Shown: in pieces, positions 8,439 through 16,804 of the stretch
How positions within the stretch are numbered: the first letter of the stretch is position 1
How the letters are laid out: each line of letters begins with the position of its first letter
Assembly: GCA_964478455.1 (NCBI GenBank)
Contig: CAYZJD010000014.1
Span: 1 to 25,823 of the forward strand
Source of the DNA: CAYZJD01 sp964478455
Lineage (GTDB): Bacteria > Acidobacteriota > Terriglobia > Bryobacterales > Bryobacteraceae
Direction of reading: 5' to 3'
DNA: 25,823 nucleotides
Program-made: the position numbers and the translations under genes
Notes under the pieces: model-generated
The model's input: the letters and a program-made list of their open reading frames with translations, nothing else
Told to the model about the DNA's origin: nothing
The model's database searches: none

Positions 8439-8864
8439 TCACCTCCCCGCCGGTTTCAGTGAACGCAGATAGGCGACCACCGCCTCCGCGTCCCCTTTGT
8501 TCATCTTGTAGGGAGGCATCGGCGGGCGCAGCGGGCTGCCGCTCGGCGTCAACCCCGTCATCATGAGCTTGACGGCGGCTTCATCGCTCCAGCGGGGAAG
8601 GCCGGCGATATCGGGCGCGCGCTTCGCCCACATCGGCATCGGATGGATCGGTTGGAAACCCAGATCCGTTCCCATCAGCCAGTTGTTCTTATCCAGCTCA
8701 CCTGTTGCTAAGTGCGGCGTGTGGCAGTCGATGCACATGCCCACGTTCTCAACCAGGTACTTGCCGCGGGCGATCTTCTTCGCATCCGGCGGCGCGGCCG
8801 CCAGTACCAGGACCAATGCTCCCAGCGCCGCGCCCGCGGCGCAGATTCCAATCAGTTTTCGCAT
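8439..8864 (-). CDS. Small exported cytochrome c
   Basis: The 141-residue protein has a hydrophobic leader (about 5-24, ending LAAA) and one heme c site, C44-I-D-C47-H48. The likely axial methionine is M116 in 'PPMPPYKM'. The C-terminal 'AEAVVAYLRSLK' helix is typical of class I cytochromes c and alcohol-dehydrogenase-type cytochrome subunits. It would carry electrons in the periplasm. CTGGAGGAAA lies about 9 bases before the ATG as a good ribosome binding site. It follows the PLP-fold enzyme gene by 29 bases on the same strand, so the two may be cotranscribed; a redox partnership is only inference. Confidence 0.9.
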   Translation of the reverse strand: MRKLIGICAAGAALGALVLVLAAAPPDAKKIARGKYLVENVGMCIDCHTPHLATGELDKNNWLMGTDLGFQPIHPMPMWAKRAPDIAGLPRWSDEAAVKLMMTGLTPSGSPLRPPMPPYKMNKGDAEAVVAYLRSLKPAGR

Positions 8865-8893
8865 TTGAGGTTTCCTCCAGTGTGTATCTCAGA

Positions 8894-10522
8894 TCACGCG
8901 TTCTTCACCGGCCGCACGATGCCGCCCGGCTGACCATATTCGTGCCGCCTTGCCGTCCAGCGGGCCCGCCCGTATTCCTCCATTCCAACGACGCCCTCTA
9001 TGGAATCTCCGTCCACGCGCCCTTCGAACTCGTAGTTCAGCCGCGTGCCCTCGTACTTGTGCGAACTGTAGATGCGGATCTGGTGCCCTTCGACCGTACC
9101 TCGCAGATCGCCGGTCAGGACGTCCCCTTTGTGCGTACCCACGAGTTCGGTTCCTCGTTGTTCGAACACGAAGGCGTGGGCGGCGCCGCCGAGGAAGAAC
9201 TCCATTTGCACGTCCCATTGCCCGCCGACATTTGCCGCCAGCGAGGGAGGCGCCGCCGGCCGGTCGATCTTCGGCGGCCTCGACAGAATGGCGTAGAGCC
9301 GCTCTGCCACCGTCTCCGCTTCTTCCGGGTTCATCATGTACGGCATGATCGTGATCGTACTCGGGCCTTCCTCGCGGGCGTCGCCGCTGGAACCGCCGAA
9401 GATAATCCTCGGCTCCGTCTCGTAGAGAATCTTCGCGACCTCCCGCCCGTGGATGCCGAGCTGCGCCCCGTCCCAGCTCAGCCGGAGCTGCGGGGAGCGG
9501 TTGGACAGGCCTTCCGGCTGGATGACCTCGGTGGCAACCCCGTCCACTTTCCTGACGCTGGCGGCGATGTGGTCGAGCCACGATTGCCACCGCTTCCATT
9601 CACCCTCGTGGTCGCGCTTTACCCACGCCTCCACGGCCGCCAGCATCCCCATAATTTCCTCCTTGCCGACCTTCATCGGCCGGCCGAAGGCGTGATGCGG
9701 CGCGCTGTGAAGCCAGGCCGCCTTCACCAAGTCCTTCTGGCCGAGCAGCATGCCCGCGCACTGCGGCCCGCGCAGGCATTTGCCGCCGCTGTAAGCGACC
9801 ATGTGGGCGCCGCGCTTCAGGTGAACGTTCGGAATCGTCAGAATCTCGGCGGCGGCATCCACCAGCACCGGCACGCCTCTCGCCCGGGCGAGTTGCGCGA
9901 TGACTTCCAGACCCAGCGGGCCGCTGTCCTCGGGACAGCCGAGGACCATGACCATCGCCGTTCGCGGATTGAAGGCGCGCTCCAGTTCCTCCTTCGTCTC
10001 CACCGTCACTATCTTGACGCCGAGCATTCGCACCGCGTGGTCGTAAACGTTGCGCGAGTAACCGGGGGAGATCACTTCGTTCTTCATGCCGGTCAAATCC
10101 GGCAGCCGTTGCAGCTTTTCCGGATCGGCGCCGGCGAGGCAGGCCGCGGTCGCGTGCGCCAGGGCCGCTGCGCACCCCGCCGTGACGATGCCGAACTCCG
10201 CGCCGGTCAGTTCCGCCAGCCGCTTGCCGACCGCGTCCATCAGTTCGTCGAGATGGACGTAGTGCCGCGAGGCTTCGTCCATGGCGCGCTTCACCTCGAG
10301 CAGCGTCAGAGAGCCGGTGACAATGGTGAACGTGCCCTTGCAGTTGATCAACGGCCGCACGCCGATGGACTGGTAGATGCCGGCGCCGATTCGCAATTGG
10401 GCCGCGCCGGACCTCGCACTTCCGAAGAATCCTCCTGCGGCGACCGCGCCGCCGCTGCGGAACAACTCGCGCCGGCTCAGGCCGCGCACACCGGCTGCAA
10501 ACAGACTGCTGATGCTCTTCAT
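8894..10522 (-). CDS. Tat-exported PLP-dependent enzyme (SelA/DgaE-like fold type I) with C-terminal beta domain
   Basis: The 542 residues begin with a Tat-type leader ('SRRELFRSGGAVAAGG', 16-31). Residues about 48-415 match the SelA-like/aminotransferase class V-like group. The probable PLP lysine is K248 ('YSGGKCLRGPQ') and the pyridine-ring aspartate is D222 ('VLVDAAAE'). The group includes L-seryl-tRNA selenium transferase and D-glucosaminate-6-phosphate ammonia-lyase. Selenocysteine synthesis is unlikely, given the export signal and the absence of selB or tRNA-Sec here. Residues about 433-526 are a separate beta-rich domain ('GGQWDVQMEF...GTHKGD...GTVEGHQIRIY...GRARWTARR') resembling a domain I recall in secreted acidobacterial enzymes. 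Tat export would carry the cofactor-loaded enzyme to the periplasm. The substrate is unknown. Confidence 0.85.
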   Translation of the reverse strand: MKSISSLFAAGVRGLSRRELFRSGGAVAAGGFFGSARSGAAQLRIGAGIYQSIGVRPLINCKGTFTIVTGSLTLLEVKRAMDEASRHYVHLDELMDAVGKRLAELTGAEFGIVTAGCAAALAHATAACLAGADPEKLQRLPDLTGMKNEVISPGYSRNVYDHAVRMLGVKIVTVETKEELERAFNPRTAMVMVLGCPEDSGPLGLEVIAQLARARGVPVLVDAAAEILTIPNVHLKRGAHMVAYSGGKCLRGPQCAGMLLGQKDLVKAAWLHSAPHHAFGRPMKVGKEEIMGMLAAVEAWVKRDHEGEWKRWQSWLDHIAASVRKVDGVATEVIQPEGLSNRSPQLRLSWDGAQLGIHGREVAKILYETEPRIIFGGSSGDAREEGPSTITIMPYMMNPEEAETVAERLYAILSRPPKIDRPAAPPSLAANVGGQWDVQMEFFLGGAAHAFVFEQRGTELVGTHKGDVLTGDLRGTVEGHQIRIYSSHKYEGTRLNYEFEGRVDGDSIEGVVGMEEYGRARWTARRHEYGQPGGIVRPVKNA

Positions 10523-10592
10523 GAGCTTGCACCCTTTCTGAACCGCCCGGTCACGGTCGGTGTCCGATTAGCGCCGGGCTGGTGTTCGAAAC

Positions 10593-11870
10593 CTAGATTT
10601 TATGCCGTTCGTAGTCGAACGGCTCGTTCACGAGGTGTAGAAGAGGCTCGTTCTCCTTCGGCAGGTAGTAGGTCCGCAGCGGCGTACGCGGGAAGTCGGT
10701 CAGTTTCCGCTGCGTCGGTCCGTCGTCGGTCCACTCGTACACGGGGATTTCCCAGGGATTGAAGGTGTCGCTCAACCCGCGTTCCTTGGCGATGCGGTAC
10801 AGGTGGACGTTGCCCGGCTCGTGGCCGCCGAGCCACAGGCCGATGACGTCCAGCCGGAACTTGTCTTTGCTGAACATTACCAGGTTGGTCAAGTAGTCGT
10901 TGCCGACCGCGAAGCCATCGCCGTCGCGCCCGTAGATGCCTTCGATCATCGCCAGCCCCGTCTTCAGCACGCTCATGTTGTCCAGCGTCTTGTGCGCCCA
11001 GATCTCCTGCCGCATCGGGCTCAGCTCCGCGCGGCTGTCGTACCGGCTGTAGCCCATCTTGACGTGGCGTTCGAAGAAATCCTTCACGAGCGGCTCCGCC
11101 TTCTTGTTGATGTGAGGCGTGAGAAGATCCGGCGGCGCGTGGAGAACCGGCCAGCCGTAGCAGTAGCGCACGTACGGCACCACCACCAGACCCTGCTCGT
11201 TCTTCACCGCCTGCGTGAGGCACATGCCGTGCGCCTTCCACTTGGCGATGTTCAGCAGCCAGGTGTCCGGCTCGTTCACCGGCGCGTAGTACGGAATGTG
11301 CGTGAACACCACGCCGTCCGGCACGTTGCTCCAGGTCATTTCGTAGCCGTCGCGGAAATGCCGCGGATGCCGGTCGCACTCGTTCATCTGAATGCCGTGC
11401 CGGAGATTGATGTCCACGAAACCGCGGTAGTTCCAACACCAATAGGAATTGGCCTCGATGAAATGGAATCTCTTGAGACCGATCTCCTTCAGGCCGAGCA
11501 CCAGCCCTTCATAGAACTGGGGATCGGTTCCCGTTCCCCACAGGTCTTCGTCGCGCCGGCTCTTCACCCGCACGCTCGTCTGGTTCGGCTTGAGAATGAC
11601 GCGGTGAGTGATCGGGATGCCCGGCTGGTCGAGCGGCACAAAGATCTGCCGTGCGAGCGCGAGCCCCTCGCGCAGCTTCGCCGCCTCGTCCATCTTGTGC
11701 GGGACATTCGTACGGCGGATGAAGACCGCCTTGGAGTTTCTCTCGATGAACGGGTGCAACCCAAAGTACGCCTTGGGCTGGACGGCCGTGCCGCCGGCCG
11801 CCGGAACGCCCGCCGCCCCCACGGCGGTCGCCGTCGCGGCTCGCAGAAAATCCCTGCGGGAGATGTTCAT
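10593..11870 (-). CDS. DUF362 domain-containing protein with Tat leader
   Basis: The 425 residues begin MNISRRDFLRAATATAVGAA, a clear twin-arginine leader. DUF362 (PF04015) hallmarks are visible: 'VILKPNQTS' near 90-98, 'NIAKWKAHGMCLTQAVKNEQG' in the middle, and 'LAMIEGIYGRDGDGF' in the last third. No 4Fe-4S ferredoxin motif is present, unlike some DUF362 proteins. The biochemical role of the family is poorly defined. AGGTTC-GGAGGGG-type purines lie just before the ATG. It is the most upstream gene of a possible unit with the PLP enzyme (70 bases on) and cytochrome c, all three exported. A short palindrome lies in its leader. Confidence 0.85.
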   Translation of the reverse strand: MNISRRDFLRAATATAVGAAGVPAAGGTAVQPKAYFGLHPFIERNSKAVFIRRTNVPHKMDEAAKLREGLALARQIFVPLDQPGIPITHRVILKPNQTSVRVKSRRDEDLWGTGTDPQFYEGLVLGLKEIGLKRFHFIEANSYWCWNYRGFVDINLRHGIQMNECDRHPRHFRDGYEMTWSNVPDGVVFTHIPYYAPVNEPDTWLLNIAKWKAHGMCLTQAVKNEQGLVVVPYVRYCYGWPVLHAPPDLLTPHINKKAEPLVKDFFERHVKMGYSRYDSRAELSPMRQEIWAHKTLDNMSVLKTGLAMIEGIYGRDGDGFAVGNDYLTNLVMFSKDKFRLDVIGLWLGGHEPGNVHLYRIAKERGLSDTFNPWEIPVYEWTDDGPTQRKLTDFPRTPLRTYYLPKENEPLLHLVNEPFDYERHKI

Positions 11871-11890
11871 GAGCCCCTCCAGGTTCTATC

Positions 11891-11901
11891 TACACAGTGT
11901 A
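11891..11901. promoter_or_regulatory. Perfect short palindrome upstream of the DUF362 gene
   Basis: TACACAGTGTA is a perfect 5+1+5 inverted repeat placed 21 bases before the DUF362 start, in the 68-base gap after sdhB. Its position suits an operator or an element overlapping a promoter. No repressor is encoded nearby, and an 11-base palindrome can arise by chance. Confidence 0.25.
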
Positions 11902-11938
11902 AAACCATTTGGGGCAGGGGCATGCTTCGGCTAGATGG

Positions 11939-12715
11939 CTAGGCCGCCGCCTCGCCGCGTTCTGCTTCGCCGCGATCGGTCCAGCTACCCACCAGGAAGT
12001 CGCGGTTCATGCGGGCGATGACTTCGAGCTTGATGCTCTTCGGACAGACCGCTTCGCAGGCGCCGATGTTGGTGCAGCTTCCAAACGCTTCCTGCTTCAT
12101 TCGCGCCGCCATGTTGAGCGCCCGGCGGTAGCGCTCCGGCTGCCCTTGCGGCAGCAAGCCGAGGTGCGAGATCTTCGCCCCCACGAAGAGCGAGGCCGAC
12201 GCGTTGGGACAGGCCGCCACGCAGGCGCCGCAACCGATGCACGCGGCCGCGTCCATTGAGCGCTCGGCCGCCTCTTTCGCAACCGGAATTGCGTTGCCGT
12301 CCGGCGCGCTGCCCGTGTTGACCGAGACGTAACCGCCGGCGACAATGATGCGGTCGAACGCGCACCGGTCCACCGCCAGGTCCTTGACCACCGGAAAGGC
12401 TCTGGCCCGCCAGGGTTCCAGGTACAGCTCGTCGCCGTCCTGGAAGTGCCGCATGTGGAGCTGGCAGACGGTGGTTCCCGGCAATGGCCCGTGGGCCTCG
12501 CCGTTGATCATGAAGCCGCACATTCCGCAGATCCCTTCGCGGCAGTCGTGGTCGAAGGCCACCGGCTCCTCTCCCTTCTCGATGAGATCCTCGTTCAAGA
12601 CGTCGAGCATCTCCAGAAACGACATGTGCGTGTTCACGTTCGGGACTTCATATCGGACCATGCGGCCCGGCGCGTTCGCGTTCTTCTGACGCCAGATGTG
12701 CAGGACGATCTTCAT
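11939..12715 (-). CDS. sdhB: Succinate dehydrogenase/fumarate reductase iron-sulfur subunit
   Basis: The 258 residues carry three iron-sulfur sites. The 2Fe-2S site is C58, C63, C66 and C84 ('DCREGICGMC...TVCQ'). The 4Fe-4S site is C159, C162 and C165 plus C224. The 3Fe-4S site is C169, C214 and C220. It passes electrons from the flavoprotein to the membrane subunit of complex II. Its ATG overlaps the sdhA stop in an ATGA junction, so translation is coupled. It is the last gene of sdhCAB. The sequence style and the single membrane subunit match the non-classical type B succinate:quinone oxidoreductases of Bacillus, Bacteroidetes and Deltaproteobacteria. Confidence 0.96.
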   Translation of the reverse strand: MKIVLHIWRQKNANAPGRMVRYEVPNVNTHMSFLEMLDVLNEDLIEKGEEPVAFDHDCREGICGMCGFMINGEAHGPLPGTTVCQLHMRHFQDGDELYLEPWRARAFPVVKDLAVDRCAFDRIIVAGGYVSVNTGSAPDGNAIPVAKEAAERSMDAAACIGCGACVAACPNASASLFVGAKISHLGLLPQGQPERYRRALNMAARMKQEAFGSCTNIGACEAVCPKSIKLEVIARMNRDFLVGSWTDRGEAERGEAAA

Positions 12716-14625
12716 TTGTAGCTCCGTTGAGTGGGAAGAACGTACTCAAACTGCAATGGCTCCTTGTGCAGGGCGGGCTTCCGCTCAGCCCCCTGATACT
12801 CCCAGACCGACACGTGACAGTAATTCTCGTCGTCGCGAAGCGCCTCGCCTTCCGGCGTCTGGTACTCCTCCCGGAAATGGCCGCCGCACGATTCGTTGCG
12901 ATCGAGTGCGTCCAGGCACATCAGCTCGGCCAGTTCCAGGAAATCCGCCACCCTCCCCGCTTTCTCGAGCGACTGATTGAACTCTTCGTTTTCCCCCGGC
13001 ACGCGGACGTTCTGCCAGTACTCTTCCCGCAGCGCGGGAATCCTCTCCAGCGCCATTTTGAGGCCCTGCGCATTGCGCGCCATGCCGCAATACTCCCAGA
13101 GCAGGTTGCCCAGTTCGCGGTGGAACGAATCCACCGTCCTCCTCCCCTGGATCGAGAGCAGCTTCTTCGTGACGCCGTTCACATTTTCCTCCGCCTCGCG
13201 GCAGGCAGAATGCTTCGGGTCGATTTTGTCCAACTTCTCATTTGCCAGGTAGTCGCCCATCGTGTACGGGAGGACGAAGTAGCCGTCGGCCAACCCTTGC
13301 ATGAGCGCGCTCGCGCCCAGTCGGTTGGCGCCATGGTCGGAGAAGTTCGCCTCGCCGATCACGAACAGCCCCTGGATGGTGCTCATCAGGCGGTAGTCCA
13401 CCCACAGCCCGCCCATCGTGTAGTGGCTGGCCGGGTATATGCGCATCGGGACACGGTAGGGATCCTCGCCGGTGATCAACTGGTACATGTCGAACAGGTT
13501 GCCGTACCGTTCGGCCACGCCCTGCCGGCCCAGCCGCTGGATCGCGTCCGCGAAGTCCAGGTACACGCCCAGTCCCGTCTCGCCCACGCCTCGGCCTTCG
13601 TCGCAGACCGCCTTGGCGGCGCGCGAGGCGATGTCGCGCGGCACCAGGTTGCCGAAGGCCGGATACCGCCGTTCGAGATAGTAGTCGCGTTCCTGCTCGG
13701 GGATCTGGCTCGGCGGCCGTTTGTCCCTCTTCTCCTTCGGCACCCAGATCCGCCCGTCGTTGCGAAGCGACTCGCTCATCAGCGTCAGTTTCGACTGGTA
13801 CTCGCCGCTCACCGGGATGCAGGTCGGGTGAATCTGCGTGAAACACGGGTTGCCGAAGCCGGCGCCGTGCTTGTACGCCCGCCAGATCGCGGTCGCGTTC
13901 GCGCCCTTGGCGTAGGTCGCCAGATAGAACGCGTTTCCGTACCCGCCCGTGGCGAGAACGACCGCGTCGGCCAGGTGCGACTCCACCTTCCCGGTGATGA
14001 GGTCGCGCGTGACGATGCCGCGCGCGCGGCCGTCGACCACGATCAGGTCGAGCATCTCGTGCCGTGGAAACAACTGCACCCTGCCCGCGGCCACCTGGCG
14101 CATCATCGCCTGGTAAGCGCCGAGCAGAAGTTGTTGGCCGGTTTGCCCGCGCGCGTAGAATGTGCGCGAAACCTGCGCCCCGCCGAAAGAACGATTGGCG
14201 AGCACGCCGCCGTACTCGCGCGCGAACGGCACTCCCTGGGCCACGCACTGGTCGATGATGTTCACGCTGATCTCGGCCAGCCGGTGGACGTTCGACTCGC
14301 GTGCGCGGAAATCCCCGCCCTTCACCGTGTCATAGAAAAGGCGGTAAATGCTGTCGCCGTCGTTTTGGTAGTTCTTGGCCGCATTGATCCCGCCCTGTGC
14401 GGCGATGCTGTGCGCCCGCCGCGGGCTGTCCTGAAAGCAATAGGTCTTGACGTTGTAGCCCAGCTCGGCCAGCGAGGCCGACGCCGAGCCGCCGGCCAGG
14501 CCGGTGCCGACAACGATGATGCTGTACTTCCGCTTGTTGGCCGGATTCACCAGCTTCATTTCGAACCGGCACTTCTCCCAGCGCTGTTCGATCGGACCCG
14601 AGGGAATCCGGGCGTCCAGTTTCAT
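12712..14625 (-). CDS. sdhA: Succinate dehydrogenase/fumarate reductase flavoprotein subunit
   Basis: The 637 residues match full-length SdhA/FrdA. The FAD-binding GxGxxG is G40-T-G-L-A-G45. The covalent FAD histidine is expected at H72 in 'RAHSIAAQGG'. 'HPTCIP' lies in the substrate region and 'ASHYTMGGLWVDY' in the capping/active-site region. It oxidises succinate to fumarate (or the reverse) at the cytoplasmic face. The start ATG at 14625 lies 18 bases after sdhC with GGAG-like purines (AAGGAGCGCACTC). The insert around 'QDSPRRAHS' is the type B pattern. An antisense frame of 670 codons across it is a GC-driven shadow. Confidence 0.96.
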   Translation of the reverse strand: MKLDARIPSGPIEQRWEKCRFEMKLVNPANKRKYSIIVVGTGLAGGSASASLAELGYNVKTYCFQDSPRRAHSIAAQGGINAAKNYQNDGDSIYRLFYDTVKGGDFRARESNVHRLAEISVNIIDQCVAQGVPFAREYGGVLANRSFGGAQVSRTFYARGQTGQQLLLGAYQAMMRQVAAGRVQLFPRHEMLDLIVVDGRARGIVTRDLITGKVESHLADAVVLATGGYGNAFYLATYAKGANATAIWRAYKHGAGFGNPCFTQIHPTCIPVSGEYQSKLTLMSESLRNDGRIWVPKEKRDKRPPSQIPEQERDYYLERRYPAFGNLVPRDIASRAAKAVCDEGRGVGETGLGVYLDFADAIQRLGRQGVAERYGNLFDMYQLITGEDPYRVPMRIYPASHYTMGGLWVDYRLMSTIQGLFVIGEANFSDHGANRLGASALMQGLADGYFVLPYTMGDYLANEKLDKIDPKHSACREAEENVNGVTKKLLSIQGRRTVDSFHRELGNLLWEYCGMARNAQGLKMALERIPALREEYWQNVRVPGENEEFNQSLEKAGRVADFLELAELMCLDALDRNESCGGHFREEYQTPEGEALRDDENYCHVSVWEYQGAERKPALHKEPLQFEYVLPTQRSYK

Positions 14626-14643
14626 GAGTGCGCTCCTTCGGAA

Positions 14644-15330
14644 TCAGGAACCGATCCAGCCCGCCATGACCGAGACCGGAATGGAAATGTTGCCTGCGGC
14701 GATGAGAACCGCGAAGGCCGCGGCGAATCGTTTCAATAGCAGCGAGTAGCGCGGATGGCTGACGCCGAGCGTCTGGAACATGCTCCACACGCCGTGGTAA
14801 AGGTGCAGGCACAACAACGCCATCGCCGTGACGTAGGCGATGGACACCGGCGCGATCCGAAAGCCGTTGACCACGTTGTTGTATACGTCCAGCCGCCGGA
14901 AGGGCAGGTTTACTGAACCGGTGGTGAGATGCAGGATATGAAACACGACGAAGGCCGCGATGATCGGGCCGCTCCAGAGCATCGTCCGCGAGGCGTAGCC
15001 GGCCGGATCGTTCGCCAGCTTCATGTAGCGCACAGGACGCGCCGCGCGGTTGAGCAGCCAGAGTTGGAGAGACGAGATGATGTGCAGGGCCACCGCCGTC
15101 AGCAACACCACCCGCACGGTCCACAGCAGCGCCGGCTTGGAGTGCAGGAACTCCGCGTACCGGTTGATCTGCTCCGGGCCGGCATAGATCTGGAGGTTGC
15201 CCGCGAGATGGCCGACGAGGTAGCCGAAGAGAATAAGACCCGTTACGGCCATGATGATCTTCTTGCCGATGGCCGCCTGATAGAAAAAGAGGGCGCGATT
15301 CACGCTGACGCCCACAGCGGTTGCGCTCAT
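14644..15330 (-). CDS. sdhC: Succinate dehydrogenase cytochrome b subunit, type B diheme
   Basis: The 228 residues contain five hydrophobic membrane spans (about 24-45, 68-92, 119-138, 160-182 and 198-218). Candidate heme ligands are H41 ('GHLAGNLQ'), H83 ('LHIISSLQ'), H131 or H134 ('FHILHL') and H176 or H179 ('LHLYHG'). This is the single-polypeptide diheme anchor of type B complex II, not the SdhC plus SdhD pair of proteobacterial type C. It binds quinone and anchors SdhAB. It is first in sdhCAB; the promoter should lie in the 91 bases between its start and the creatininase-family gene end. Confidence 0.95.
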   Translation of the reverse strand: MSATAVGVSVNRALFFYQAAIGKKIIMAVTGLILFGYLVGHLAGNLQIYAGPEQINRYAEFLHSKPALLWTVRVVLLTAVALHIISSLQLWLLNRAARPVRYMKLANDPAGYASRTMLWSGPIIAAFVVFHILHLTTGSVNLPFRRLDVYNNVVNGFRIAPVSIAYVTAMALLCLHLYHGVWSMFQTLGVSHPRYSLLLKRFAAAFAVLIAAGNISIPVSVMAGWIGS

Positions 15331-15345
15331 AGACCCACTCCGTTT

Positions 15346-15362
15346 AGCAGAATGCCTCTGCT
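15346..15362 (-). promoter_or_regulatory. Inverted repeat in the sdhC leader
   Basis: AGCAGA and TCTGCT pair perfectly around a 5-base loop, 15 bases before the sdhC start and just before its GGAG ribosome binding site. About 20 bases further upstream the minus strand reads ATAAAAT (plus 15384-15390), a plausible -10 box. The hairpin would lie near the 5' end of the transcript. A role in controlling sdh expression is possible but unproven. Confidence 0.25.
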
Positions 15363-15421
15363 GAAGCCGCTCGCAAGGAAGCTATTTTATGTGAATTCTC
15401 CGGGCGGCGGCGACCAGCAGT

Positions 15422-16235
15422 TCAGCGAACGTCGAAGATTCCCGCCTGGTCCCACCTGGCGATGGTGTCCGTCACAAGCTGCGCCATCCTTTCGACGACA
15501 GCCTGGTAGTACGCGTCGGCCTTCGGCTGATCGAACCGCACGTAGCCCTCGCCGGGCTTGTACAGAATGATGGAGGAAGGGAAAGGGTAAGCGGACCAGC
15601 TTCCCTCCGCCGGCCGCGGCATCGCCAGTGCGTCTTTGTACCTCTCCGGATGAACCAGCTTGCGGTCCACCGACTGAATGAACGCCGTCTCGTTCCAGCC
15701 GGCGTGCCCGCCGTCCTCGCCGAACACCTTCTGCGTCACGTCCGAACAAATCGCCCACCAGTTGGCGACCAGCGTCCGGACGCGGTGCTCCCGGCCCGCC
15801 GATTCGGCCAGCTCGTTCAGAATCTTCGTCTGCGGCCCGCCGTGGCCGTTGATGACGATGATGTTCCGAAACCCCAGCTTCGCCAGGCCGGACATCACCT
15901 CGCCGACGTACGCCCGGTAGGCCGGCTCGCTGATCGAGAACGCTCCGGCATACGCATCGAGCGAGCCGGTGACGCCATAGGGCACCAGCGGCGCCACGAG
16001 CGCGTTCAGCTTGGGCGCCATCGCGCGCAATGGCCAGGGGCGCGGTGCTGTCGGCGCCGTTGTTGATGACGCCGTGGGCCTCGATCGTTCCCGTGGGAAG
16101 CAGCACGGTCCGGACCTTCGCGGGAATCAGCTCGCGGAACTCCATCCAGTTCAGGTCATTCATCTCCCGGCTGGAAGGTTCTTGCGCGCAGAGCAGCGCC
16201 GCGGAAATGCACAAGAGGATACTTGCCCTTCGCAT
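15422..16235 (-). pseudogene. Creatininase-family amidohydrolase, frameshifted
   Basis: The N-terminal part starts at ATG 16235 with a signal peptide (about 1-17, ending LCAQ). It runs through E52-A-H54 and D62, metal ligands of the creatininase family (PF02633), to R71. The family then continues in another frame from 'AMAPKLNALVAPLVPYG' through 'VINGHGGP' and 'GGHAGWNE' to the TGA at 15422. The break lies in the CGCGCGC run at 16022-16028. Adding one CG dinucleotide would restore a continuous protein of about 271 residues reading ...LAIARAMAPK.... The gene is therefore either freshly broken by slippage or intact with a sequencing error. An intact product would be a secreted metal-dependent amidohydrolase. 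Confidence 0.85.
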
Positions 16236-16253
16236 GGCGAAAGGATATCACCG

Positions 16254-16280
16254 CTCTGCGCCCTCCGCGTCTCCGCGGTT
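16254..16280. repeat. Short degenerate CTCYGCG repeat between genes
   Basis: The plus strand reads three back-to-back units of 8-9 bases: CTCTGCGCC, CTCCGCGT and CTCCGCGGT. The run overlaps the stop codon of the DinB-like gene. I recall similar 'cgcagagacgcagagg' runs scattered between genes in many environmental bacterial genomes; membership in that group is inference. Confidence 0.5.
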
Positions 16281-16797
16281 ACGGCGTCTTTTCCCTGTGC
16301 GCTGGGCCGCTCAGGTGCCGGTAAAACCCGAGGTCTGCGCCGGTCAATTGCTTGGTGACGAAAATGATCTGTCCGGTGTGCTCGGCGAAGTGTTCGATGA
16401 CGTGACAGACTGCCTCGAGCTTGGTGACGCGGTACTTCTGGATGGTGACCGTTTCCGCCAGTTGCTCCGGCGTCAGCCCGTCGATGATTTGGACGGCATC
16501 CCGGACTGTCGCCGCCAGCCGTTCCTTCAGCTCCGCCGGCTCGATCTGGCCGCGAGCGGCGAACTCCTCGTCCCGCTTGCGGACGTCATCGAGCCCGCCA
16601 ACCCCGTAGCCGATCCACTGCCGCACGTTACCGCACAAATGGAGAACGAGGTTGCCGACGGCGTTCTCGTTTTCGCCGCCGCGGGCCCAGATCTGCTCGT
16701 AGCTGAGCCGGCCGAGACATTCGCCGATCCGGCCGTTGAGTTGCCCGAGCTTGGCGGCCGCATGGGCCAGAAATGTCGAGGACAGGTTGTCCGCCAT
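16279..16797 (-). CDS. DinB-like four-helix protein
   Basis: The 172 residues match the DinB/YfiT superfamily in length and pattern. The candidate metal histidines are H53 ('LVLHLCGN'), H136 and H140 ('CHVIEHFAEHTGQI'), with H132 just before. These proteins form four-helix bundles that bind a divalent metal; several are thiol transferases (mycothiol- or bacillithiol-dependent) and others are uncharacterised. It starts 7 bases after the E2 stop, so it is cotranscribed with that gene. The function cannot be narrowed further. Confidence 0.85.
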   Translation of the reverse strand: MADNLSSTFLAHAAAKLGQLNGRIGECLGRLSYEQIWARGGENENAVGNLVLHLCGNVRQWIGYGVGGLDDVRKRDEEFAARGQIEPAELKERLAATVRDAVQIIDGLTPEQLAETVTIQKYRVTKLEAVCHVIEHFAEHTGQIIFVTKQLTGADLGFYRHLSGPAHREKTP

Positions 16798-16804
16798 GAT
16801 CTGC

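Noticed and set aside
8894..10522. Assignment of the PLP enzyme as SelA (selenocysteine synthase)
   Set aside because: It has a Tat leader and an added beta domain, and no selB, selD or tRNA-Sec is present in the window.
10581..10593. GGTGTTCGAAACC resembling a tRNA T-arm
   Set aside because: No matching D-arm, anticodon arm or acceptor stem in the 70-base gap.
8705..10762. A 685-codon plus-strand open frame opposite the PLP enzyme and cytochrome c genes
   Set aside because: It is an Arg/His/Ala-rich antisense shadow of GC-rich genes on the other strand, with no recognisable domain.
12727..14739. A 670-codon plus-strand open frame opposite sdhA
   Set aside because: It is the mirror frame of a highly conserved gene; the composition is typical of shadow translation.
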